From the NCBI GenBank assembly GCA_007119395.1, contig SKPS01000126.1, forward strand, positions 1 through 13,646: 13,646 nucleotides of DNA, given 5' to 3'. The position numbers and the translations under genes are program-made. Source of the DNA: Lentimicrobiaceae bacterium (GTDB lineage Bacteria > Bacteroidota > Bacteroidia > Bacteroidales > SKPS01). Positions within the stretch are counted from its first letter, which is position 1, and every line of letters begins with the position of its first letter. Positions 7,082 through 13,646 of this stretch are shown piece after piece. The notes under the pieces were generated by a model that did no database searches, was not told where the DNA came from, and saw only the letters and a list, made by a program, of their open reading frames with translations.

Positions 7082-10000
7082 ATGAAAACCAGAATAGTAT
7101 CCTTTTCGGCATTTCTGATCTTGTCTGTACATACATTGACGGCACAGGTAAGTAATCATCACATTGAGACCTATTTATGGGAATACCCTTTACAGGACAG
7201 CCTGGTAATTGATCCGTTTCTTCTTGAGGAGTTGCTGCGGGAGATAGACACCATTGTGGCTGGCGGGGATCTTTTTTACAGGCCTCTGCCCAACAATTTC
7301 AGCGACCAGCTGTATGACCACTACTATCTTTTTCTGGAGCCGGGGAGGATTCTGCACACCGTTGCCAAGGCGTATCCCTATCTCTCCAGTGCCGTACAGG
7401 CTTCATTGCGGGTGATGGTAGCTCAGCTGCTTGCTAACCCGGTGCACCGTCCGTGGGCGCCCAGTCCGTTGCCGCTCGATCAGGGGAGGGAGCGAATGTC
7501 TTACACCCCCGACAGGGTCTGGGGTATGGGATCCGGATTTGGAACTTTCAGACCTACGATCCAAAATGTGTATAGTCTATGGCTCTATGTGTACCGCTCA
7601 GGTGATACCCTGACGGTACAACCCTATTACAACGACATCCGCAACTTCTATAACAACAAAGTATGGGGCAACCACGACAGGGGGACCCTCTACGGAACCA
7701 TGCAATCCCATATCGGGATGGCCAGACTGGCAGAGATGTTTGGTGATACACTACAGGTCAATGCGGCAAGAAACAATTTGACCAATGCGCTGAATAACGG
7801 ACTACAGATGAACACCATTGACTCTTTAGCACGCAACGGCACCCAGGGTTGGAATGGAGCTTACGCTTTTGCTTATGACAACCGAAATATTGACTGGGTG
7901 AATCTGAATTATATCTTCCTAAATCTCAGTCCGGAAATAGCCCGATATCTGTCACAATACCTCTACACAGAGACCACCACACGACACCTTCACTATCTCG
8001 ACAGGTTCCCCCTTTGGTGGCTCAGGCAGGCACCTTATTTTAACCGTTGGACGGGGGACGAAGGGATCGGTATCCCTTCCAATACCTTTGGGATCAATAT
8101 GCCTTTGGAGCGGTGGTTTATGCAGCGAGATGCTGAAACTCTTGCATCATATATGCTGAGTGCCCCAACCGGTGCTGCTGACTCATATTGGATTGAAGCC
8201 TTGGTTCTTGCAATGGAGTCAAATGGCACCGATGTGTGGGTGGATGTTCGTCAAACCCCGTTTTCAACAGAAGTAACACTCCCTACCTATCAGGTTATTG
8301 CCACACCTGATCCCCCCTTGGGAGGCACCATAACCGGGGCAGGAAGTTATGCTGCCGGAGATACAGCCATACTAAACGCTTCACCGATCACAGGCTACAC
8401 CTTTGCCCATTGGACAGAACAGGGGAATATCCTCTCATCCGATTCAATTCTCACTTTCGTCGTTAATGGCAACCGAGACCTCGTAGCACAGTTTACGGAA
8501 GATCCGTTGTTCTGCAATGACCTGACCCTATACCTTGATTCTTCGGGAAGCGCTTCCACTACCCCTGAAATGGTAATGAACTCGCCGATGCATGGAGGCA
8601 TCCTTTCCATGACGCTGAGCCAGGATCTGTTCACTTGTTCTGATGTAGGGAATAACGCCATCATTCTCACAGTTACAGACATAAACAGCCATATCAGAAC
8701 CTGCACTGCGATGATAGAAATCCTGGATACCATCAATCCCATCATAGACTGTCAGATATCCACCATACCGAATAGTGTGAACCAAGGGTGCCAATTTGTG
8801 GTATCTGGCACGGAGCTCGATGCCACGGGATGGGATAACTGCAGCTATACCTTACAGCATGATTACGCAGCCCCTTCAACAACCTCTTTGCAGGGAGCCT
8901 CTTTCCCGATAGGCACCACCACTGTAGTGTGGACCATTGAAGATGCATCAGGCAACTCATCTAGCTGCATTATGGACGTTATAGTGGAAGGCTTGCAGGT
9001 AAGTGGCTATGTCACCTACCACAACATCCTCAATACGCCGATGAACAATGTAGGTGTCACCCTCACCAATGGTACAGGCATATTCAGCGCTAACACCGAT
9101 TCGGCTGGTTTCTACACCATTAATGGTGTGTGCCACGGGGTATATGAGGTAAGCTTTACCACCAGCAAGCAGCCGGGCGGTATCAATGCCACTGATGCAG
9201 CGCAAGTAAACAGTTATGGAGTTGCCCCATATACCATTGAAAGCGTGCGCTTCCTTGCCGGAGACACCGACTATGATGGTTTCGTTGATGGGGCGGATGC
9301 CTCGGCAATCCTTCAATATTTTGTGACTAATGGTGCATCTCCGTTGTTTATGGCAAATCGCCCCTGGACTTTCTGGAGCGCCGGTGCCATGATAACGGGG
9401 AGTACGAGCCTGCCGGTCTACACCAGTGTCCCCATACCGGAAATACAGGTAATCGGGAACCAGACAGAAAGTTTCTATGCTCAGGCCACCGGGGATTTCA
9501 ATGGTAGCTTTATCCCGGGCAGCGCCAAAACGAACGGAAATATATTATTGCAGACCAGCGGGGTTTTGAAAGCTGAAATTGGCAAGGCAGTGAACCTTCC
9601 CGTCCTGGCCGGTCACTCTATGGAAGTTGGGGCAGCTTCACTGATCCTACAATACCCTGCGGCCAAATTAGAAGTGCTGGGAGTGACCTTGGGCAATCAG
9701 AACATACCACTGCAATATAATGCTAATAACGGCACCCTTCGTATTGGCTGGCATAATATATTGCCCATTATGCTAACGCAAGGAGATCCTTTATTCAACC
9801 TGAAAGTGCGCGTAATCTCAGCCCTGCCCGGCGGGGAAAAGGTCAACTTCACTCTTATTCAAGATCCACTGATTGAGCTTGCTGATGCCACCGGACAGGT
9901 CATTCCGTTAGCAGTACTAACCATTAATTCTTTAGAACCCACACTGGAAATCGATCAGGTTGTAGATGAGAACAATCAAAAGATCCGTCTTACCAACCAT

Positions 10001-10249
10001 CCCAATCCGTTCTCTACTCACACTACAATCGCATATCAAATACCTCAAGAGGGGGAAGTAGAATTGAAAATGTATGACCTGCTCGGTCGTAAAGTGGCCA
10101 CCCTTGTCGATGAAATGCAACCAGCGGGCAAATATACATTATCAATTGATGCTTCAACTCTCAGTTTGGGAGTTTATACTGTGACCCTGAATCTAATTTT
10201 GAAAGGCGACCGAATAACCCGCAACATCAGGGTGATACGCGATCGTTAA
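7082..10249 (+). CDS. T9SS-secreted multidomain protein with helical toroid-like, HYR, dockerin-like and cohesin-like domains
   Basis: A 1055-residue exported protein. I prefer the ATG at 7082 over 7055, because it directly starts the signal peptide (MKTRIVSFSAFLILSVHTLTA, cleaved before Q22), follows a purine-rich GAAAGAG, and avoids overlap with the gene before it. Order: a helix-rich, aromatic-rich N-terminal domain about 25-390 resembling an alpha/alpha toroid of lyases or hydrolases but not assignable to a family; an InlB-B-like bacterial repeat about 403-471 (TGYTFAHWTEQG); two HYR-type segments about 478-637 with paired Cys; a carboxypeptidase-regulatory-like sandwich about 638-700; a dockerin-like segment with calcium loop D728-D730-D732-D736-D739; a cohesin-like sandwich about 820-952; and a T9SS type A sorting domain about 970-1055 (NHPNPFS, YDLLGRKVATLVD, LSLGVYTV). 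The sorting domain predicts export across the outer membrane. It is probably co-transcribed with the glycosidase-like gene ahead. Enzymatic activity is unproven. Confidence 0.8.
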   Translation: MKTRIVSFSAFLILSVHTLTAQVSNHHIETYLWEYPLQDSLVIDPFLLEELLREIDTIVAGGDLFYRPLPNNFSDQLYDHYYLFLEPGRILHTVAKAYPYLSSAVQASLRVMVAQLLANPVHRPWAPSPLPLDQGRERMSYTPDRVWGMGSGFGTFRPTIQNVYSLWLYVYRSGDTLTVQPYYNDIRNFYNNKVWGNHDRGTLYGTMQSHIGMARLAEMFGDTLQVNAARNNLTNALNNGLQMNTIDSLARNGTQGWNGAYAFAYDNRNIDWVNLNYIFLNLSPEIARYLSQYLYTETTTRHLHYLDRFPLWWLRQAPYFNRWTGDEGIGIPSNTFGINMPLERWFMQRDAETLASYMLSAPTGAADSYWIEALVLAMESNGTDVWVDVRQTPFSTEVTLPTYQVIATPDPPLGGTITGAGSYAAGDTAILNASPITGYTFAHWTEQGNILSSDSILTFVVNGNRDLVAQFTEDPLFCNDLTLYLDSSGSASTTPEMVMNSPMHGGILSMTLSQDLFTCSDVGNNAIILTVTDINSHIRTCTAMIEILDTINPIIDCQISTIPNSVNQGCQFVVSGTELDATGWDNCSYTLQHDYAAPSTTSLQGASFPIGTTTVVWTIEDASGNSSSCIMDVIVEGLQVSGYVTYHNILNTPMNNVGVTLTNGTGIFSANTDSAGFYTINGVCHGVYEVSFTTSKQPGGINATDAAQVNSYGVAPYTIESVRFLAGDTDYDGFVDGADASAILQYFVTNGASPLFMANRPWTFWSAGAMITGSTSLPVYTSVPIPEIQVIGNQTESFYAQATGDFNGSFIPGSAKTNGNILLQTSGVLKAEIGKAVNLPVLAGHSMEVGAASLILQYPAAKLEVLGVTLGNQNIPLQYNANNGTLRIGWHNILPIMLTQGDPLFNLKVRVISALPGGEKVNFTLIQDPLIELADATGQVIPLAVLTINSLEPTLEIDQVVDENNQKIRLTNHPNPFSTHTTIAYQIPQEGEVELKMYDLLGRKVATLVDEMQPAGKYTLSIDASTLSLGVYTVTLNLILKGDRITRNIRVIRDR

Positions 10250-10307
10250 TATATTGTCAGTTTCCAGTAGATTCAATAAGGCAGACCGGCTACTCCCTGG
10301 TTGGGGG
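10250..10307. other. Convergent intergenic gap
   Basis: A 58-bp gap between two convergent genes. Short GC-rich complementary stretches are present around 10284-10312 but no clean stem followed by a T-tract, so no terminator is called. Confidence 0.5.
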
Positions 10308-11957
10308 CTAGTCAATCTTTTCGCCGGGCTCTCTCCAACGAACTTCGTAATACCCGGGGCGTTCTTCGACGGCTCTTCTGTTGTAATCATCGGGGTATCC
10401 CAGTCCGCGGGGCCAGGCGTCGTGTTCCATGGAGGGGCGTTCGTACCGGTCGTTGTATTTTACCATCAGGTAGTTTGACAGTTCCCGCCACTGTTGGGTG
10501 GTTTGTTCAACGGCCTGCACTGTGAACAGGGTCAGGTAGTCTTGTGCCATGGCGGGGTCTAGTTTCAGCAGTGCCAGTGCGCCTTTGTCGATGGCCGGTA
10601 CCAGTTCCAGAAATCGTGACTCGATCTCTTGTTGCCGTTTTTGGATGTCAGGGATTACCTGGTTAAAGATGCTGTAGGCGAAATTGCTTACCGTAGAGAA
10701 CACCCAGTATGCAGATTGCCAGTCGTATTCAGCGGGGCTGCCACCGGCAATGGATGGGGGCACCTGATTGATGTTCACATACACCGGCATCCATGCATTG
10801 CAGTACGTATCATCCACAGAGTACCAGCAAATGGGGCCCACTTCGTCGGGGAGCCATCCACGTGCCTGGCTGATGAAGGAGAAGGCAGTTTGGGGTTGTG
10901 AGATGGGTCGATCCCACCCATATTGTGTAACGGTATCGCCTTCAAGCTGAAAGAAAACCGGGCGCCAACGGTAAGGGTTTCCGTAAGGGCCTGCCACGGC
11001 ACCGGCACCTGTGTAATAGGGTGTGTTGTGGAAATGGTCACGGTGAAAAGCGATCATATCTTCCACACCCAACTTCCTGTCGGCTTTGATAAACAAAGGG
11101 TAGGGCTCAGCGCCTTTGACACATCGCCAGTAGTCGGGAGAGAACTTCGCTGAGGGAGCCGCGCGGTTGTAGATGCTCCAGACGCGGCTTTCACACAACA
11201 GCAATGACCGCGGAGTTGGCGGATCATAGGCATCAGCAAAGCTGAAGTCAGCATCTTCGCCATCAAACCAACCCATCTCACGTGCAAAGTCAACCACATC
11301 ATCAGACCACATCCAACCCTCAGTATCTTGCCAGTCAACCTGACGTATGCGTGACTGGTTGGCGTGTGCAGCAATGTACCCATCGGGGATTCTTGCAGCT
11401 ACCCATACAGCACCTTCACCATGCTCCCCCTTGCCAATGAAATCCATTACCCACACCTCGTCTTTATCACCAATCGAAAAGGACTCGCCGCTATCACGAT
11501 AACCATACAGGCGTGCCAGCTCATCCATGATCCTGATCGCCTCACGTGCTGTACGTGCGCGCTGTAAGGTGATGTATATCAGATTGCCATAATCAAAAAC
11601 GCCTTTGCCGCCATGCAGCTCCCGGCGGCCACCAAACGTGGTTTCCGCTATCGCTACCTGGTGCTCGTTCATATTGCCCACCACACGCCATGTTTGCTCT
11701 GCCTGCGCAATCCGACCCAAAGGCTTGCCATCACGAAATCCGAACAGATCCAAAGAGTCACCGGGAGAATAGGTGCCGCCAGCATAATACGGAAGCGGCA
11801 TCATGAAACCCGCCACGTCATAGGTCCAACTGATCATTACACTGCCATCCTTGCTTGCACCCTTGGAAACCAGCACACTGGTGCATGCATTCGATTGTAA
11901 TGGCCATAAAAGAAAACTTGTAATAAAAACCAACACAAACAATACATTGCCAAACAT
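10308..11957 (-). CDS. Secreted C69-family dipeptidase (N-terminal nucleophile hydrolase)
   Basis: A 549-residue exported protein of the peptidase C69 (PepD-like) family, which cleaves dipeptides using an N-terminal cysteine. A hydrophobic signal peptide occupies residues 1-24, and the mature chain would begin CTSVLVSKGASKDGSVMISW, so C25 is the expected nucleophile. Family blocks follow: FGGRRELHGGKGVFDYGNLI (about 109-128), ARTAREAIRIMDELARLYGY, SGESFSIGDKDEVWVMDF and GYIAAHANQSRI. The C-terminal half has the usual tryptophan- and tyrosine-rich extension, including AEYDWQSAYWVFSTVSNFAY. Length is normal for the family and nothing seems missing. No T9SS sorting domain is present, so a periplasmic location is likely. 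It is convergent with the secreted-protein operon and divergent from the antiporter operon, and probably monocistronic. An alternative reading of ACT as a lipobox is weaker, since residue -3 is Ser. Confidence 0.9.
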   Translation of the reverse strand: MFGNVLFVLVFITSFLLWPLQSNACTSVLVSKGASKDGSVMISWTYDVAGFMMPLPYYAGGTYSPGDSLDLFGFRDGKPLGRIAQAEQTWRVVGNMNEHQVAIAETTFGGRRELHGGKGVFDYGNLIYITLQRARTAREAIRIMDELARLYGYRDSGESFSIGDKDEVWVMDFIGKGEHGEGAVWVAARIPDGYIAAHANQSRIRQVDWQDTEGWMWSDDVVDFAREMGWFDGEDADFSFADAYDPPTPRSLLLCESRVWSIYNRAAPSAKFSPDYWRCVKGAEPYPLFIKADRKLGVEDMIAFHRDHFHNTPYYTGAGAVAGPYGNPYRWRPVFFQLEGDTVTQYGWDRPISQPQTAFSFISQARGWLPDEVGPICWYSVDDTYCNAWMPVYVNINQVPPSIAGGSPAEYDWQSAYWVFSTVSNFAYSIFNQVIPDIQKRQQEIESRFLELVPAIDKGALALLKLDPAMAQDYLTLFTVQAVEQTTQQWRELSNYLMVKYNDRYERPSMEHDAWPRGLGYPDDYNRRAVEERPGYYEVRWREPGEKID

Positions 11958-11982
11958 ATCTATATCTTTTATTGTTAAGCCG

Positions 11983-11990
11983 CAAATCTA
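11983..11990 (-). promoter_or_regulatory. -7 box for the C69 dipeptidase gene
   Basis: On the minus strand this reads TAGATTTG, a perfect match to TAnnTTTG, 25 bp ahead of the dipeptidase ATG. No clear TTTG -33 element lies about 20 bp further upstream, so the assignment rests on the -7 box and its position. Confidence 0.45.
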
Positions 11991-12057
11991 CTAAAAAAGA
12001 TCCAGCCCGAGCCTGTATAATTCTTGACGGATATCATAAAAAAAAGTGAAGAAAAAG

Positions 12058-12089
12058 TTTTGTCGGTTCACATTACCTTTATACTTTTA
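12058..12089 (+). promoter_or_regulatory. Candidate promoter of the Mrp antiporter operon
   Basis: TTTTG at 12058-12062 and TACTTTTA at 12082-12089 (7 of 8 to TAnnTTTG) are separated by 19 bp, matching Bacteroidota -33/-7 spacing. The element faces mrpB and would give a leader of about 85 nt. The divergent region 11958-12181 otherwise holds only the opposing -7 box of the dipeptidase gene. Confidence 0.4.
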
Positions 12090-12181
12090 TCGGCGCAATA
12101 GATAGCGGCATATTTACATATTGTTATTTATTGCATGTTTCAGGAATTACGCCATTTAACCATTTTGAAAAAGAAACAGGT

Positions 12182-12592
12182 ATGATATCCAGGATCCTGT
12201 CAACAGCAACGAGGGCATTGTTACCGATACTTTTGCTGTTTTCATTTTTTGTTTTGGTGCGAGGTCATCAGGAGCCGGGAGGGGGTTTTGTGGGTGGATT
12301 GATTGCAGCCATGGCTTTTGCTCTTTACACCATTGCCAACGGCATCACCCATGCCCGGTTAATCTTTCCATTGCAGCCCAATGTATTTATTGTGGGGGGG
12401 TTGTTACTGGCCATGGGGAGCGGTATGGTCTCCCTTTTTCTGGGGAGGCCGGGGTTCACGAGTTTGTGGGGCACCTTTGAGTTTCCATTGGTTGGTCCGC
12501 TCAGCACACCTTTGTTGTTTGACATCGGTGTGTACATGGTTGTACTGGGTGTTACCACGGGTATCATCTTTACGTTGAAACTAAAACAGTAG
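12182..12592 (+). CDS. mrpB: Na+/H+ antiporter subunit MrpB/MnhB
   Basis: A 136-residue membrane protein with four predicted hydrophobic segments. The family hallmark RGHQEPGGGFVGGL lies at residues 27-40, directly after the first membrane helix, and the last helix (about 113-132) is also family-like. MrpB is a small subunit of the multisubunit Mrp/Mnh cation/proton antiporter, which exports Na+ in exchange for protons at the inner membrane and supports salt and alkaline-pH tolerance. I choose the ATG at 12182; an in-frame ATG at 12131 would add 17 hydrophilic residues (HVSGITPFNHFEKETG) that are not part of the family and would leave a purine-rich stretch just upstream of the chosen start unused. 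The next gene starts 4 nt after its stop. No mrpA precedes it. Confidence 0.9.
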   Translation: MISRILSTATRALLPILLLFSFFVLVRGHQEPGGGFVGGLIAAMAFALYTIANGITHARLIFPLQPNVFIVGGLLLAMGSGMVSLFLGRPGFTSLWGTFEFPLVGPLSTPLLFDIGVYMVVLGVTTGIIFTLKLKQ

Positions 12593-12596
12593 TGTT

Positions 12597-12950
12597 ATGG
12601 AGAGTTTACTAGCCATATTGATTGGGGGCTTGTTTGCCTGTGCGATCTATATGATTCTGAAGCGTCATATCATCAAGCTGATTATCGGGTTATCGTTGTT
12701 GGCGCATGCCTGCAATTTGCTCATATTTGTGATTGGCAGCACTTTAAGGGGGAAGGCTCCTTTGATCGACGAGGTTACCGGGCAGGCGCCGGGTGTTGTG
12801 GCCGATCCATTGCCACAGGCATTGATACTCACTGCCATTGTGATCGGATTTGGTGTAACCGCTTTTACCATTGTGTTGATTCAGCAGGTGAACCAAACCA
12901 TTGGCATACAAGACACCGATCAACTCGATTCATGTGATAAATTTGATTAA
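12597..12950 (+). CDS. mrpC: Na+/H+ antiporter subunit MrpC/MnhC (NuoK-like)
   Basis: A 117-residue protein with three hydrophobic helices at about 3-20, 26-48 and 75-97, the NuoK-like topology of MrpC. Recognisable elements are RHIIKLIIGLSLLAHACNLLIF (23-44) and DPLPQALILTAIVIGFGVTA (70-89), the latter a highly conserved block of the family. It is a membrane subunit of the Mrp antiporter. The start is 4 nt behind mrpB, so the genes are certainly in one operon, and mrpD begins 24 nt after its stop. The C-terminal tail (about 98-117) is acidic and hydrophilic. Nothing appears broken. Confidence 0.93.
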   Translation: MESLLAILIGGLFACAIYMILKRHIIKLIIGLSLLAHACNLLIFVIGSTLRGKAPLIDEVTGQAPGVVADPLPQALILTAIVIGFGVTAFTIVLIQQVNQTIGIQDTDQLDSCDKFD

Positions 12951-12974
12951 TCATTATAGCAGAAACAGGGCTGT

Positions 12975-13646
12975 ATGAATACATTACTGATATTACCCAT
13001 CATTTTTCCGTTTGTCCTTGGTATGGTTACGTTGCTCACGTGGCGATTTTCCAAGACGCAGGAGTTGATCAATCTTGCCGGATCTTTCGTTTACATGGTG
13101 ATTGGTTTTCTGTTGGTCAGGGAGGTTCTTGCCGGTGGCATCCTGCATGTTCAGGCGGGGAGTTGGATAGCACCCTTTGGGATTACTTTGGTTGCTGACA
13201 CTTTCAGTGCCGTTATGGTGATGATTACCTGTGTGATGTCGTTTGCGGTGTCACTCTATTCGGTATCATCAATGAAGAGTGGAGTGAGGGTTCAGTGTGA
13301 TATGGTTAGAAAAAGGCGGCAGTTTGCTTACTACCCTTTGCTCAACATCATGTACATGGGGATCTGCGGTGCTTTTATGACCGGTGACCTTTTCAACATG
13401 TATGTTTGGTTTGAGGTGATGCTGATCTCTTCCTTTATTTTGCTATCACTGGATGGTACCCGTGAGCAGTTGGAGGCTACATTTAAGTATGTTACCATTA
13501 ACCTGATCTCTTCAGCTTTTTTCCTGATAGGGATCGGCTTTGTTTATGGTTTGACCGGTTCATTGAACATGGCTGATGTGGCTATTAAGATGCAACAGGT
13601 TGAGAACCAATCTCTGGTCACCCTGGTTTCGATGTTTTTTCTGATC
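12975..13646 (+). CDS. mrpD: Na+/H+ antiporter subunit MrpD/MnhD (partial, runs off the window)
   Basis: The first 224 codons of an open frame that continues past the window edge; full-length family members are about 490-500 residues. The N-terminal hydrophobic segments are followed by the conserved YYPLLNIMYMGICGAFMTGD block (119-138) and LFNMYVWFEVMLISSFILLS (139-158), where E147 corresponds to the glutamate conserved in this proton-translocating ND2/4/5-like family, and then ATFKYVTINLISSAFFLIGI (168-187). K171 is a further charged membrane residue in a conserved position. The loop before the PLL block (SSMKSGVRVQCDMVRKRRQ, 98-116) is strongly basic. The protein is thought to form a proton/cation channel subunit of the Mrp complex. 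The ATG at 12975 fits the family N-terminus. Confidence 0.93.
   Translation, partial: MNTLLILPIIFPFVLGMVTLLTWRFSKTQELINLAGSFVYMVIGFLLVREVLAGGILHVQAGSWIAPFGITLVADTFSAVMVMITCVMSFAVSLYSVSSMKSGVRVQCDMVRKRRQFAYYPLLNIMYMGICGAFMTGDLFNMYVWFEVMLISSFILLSLDGTREQLEATFKYVTINLISSAFFLIGIGFVYGLTGSLNMADVAIKMQQVENQSLVTLVSMFFLI

Noticed and set aside
10284..10312. GC-rich stretch between convergent genes as a bidirectional terminator
   Set aside because: Pairing is interrupted by mismatches and no T-tract follows on either strand.
12131..12181. Upstream ATG extending MrpB by 17 residues
   Set aside because: The extra residues are hydrophilic and not part of the family; the ATG at 12182 gives the normal N-terminus.
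1..13646. CRISPR array, tRNA, rRNA or insertion sequence
   Set aside because: No regularly spaced repeats with unique spacers, no cloverleaf-like sequence, no transposase motif and no terminal inverted repeats were seen.

Overview
The window looks like a chromosomal segment of a Bacteroidota (Bacteroidetes) bacterium. The main evidence is a C-terminal type IX secretion (T9SS) sorting domain on the protein at 7082-10249, multidomain secreted proteins typical of the phylum, an OmpA-type C-terminal remnant with a typical Bacteroidota NRRTE signature, and promoter elements of the TTTG / TAnnTTTG type rather than the E. coli type. Assignment below phylum is not possible by eye.

Left part (1-1843): a uracil-DNA-glycosylase-superfamily protein (+) converges on, and overlaps by 14 bp, a HEPN/MNT toxin-antitoxin-type pair on the minus strand. 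Next to the pair is a short minus-strand ORF whose last 40 or so residues match the end of an OmpA-family domain; it looks like a gene remnant abutting a small cluster of direct repeats. A non-coding stretch (1844-2268) holds an inverted-repeat leader candidate and a good -7 promoter box.

Centre (2269-10249): two large secreted proteins form an apparent operon with a 13-nt gap. The first (1599 aa) combines a signal peptide, a CBM-like sandwich, a PKD domain, an Ig-like/DUF5060-like region, a clan GH-A-like TIM barrel (candidate catalytic E814 and E918) with a second sandwich inserted in the barrel, and a C-terminal PQQ-type beta-propeller. The second (1055 aa) has a helical, toroid-like N-terminal domain followed by HYR-type repeats, a dockerin-like calcium loop, a cohesin-like sandwich and the T9SS sorting domain. 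Together they suggest a cell-surface or secreted polysaccharide-processing pair of unknown substrate, and are the most unusual part of the window.

Right part (10308-13646): a secreted C69-family dipeptidase (-), whose mature N-terminus would be the catalytic Cys, is divergent from the start of an Mrp/Mnh-type Na+/H+ antiporter operon. That operon begins with mrpB, then mrpC, then mrpD, which runs off the window edge; no mrpA lies upstream. All family names come from motif recognition, with no database search.
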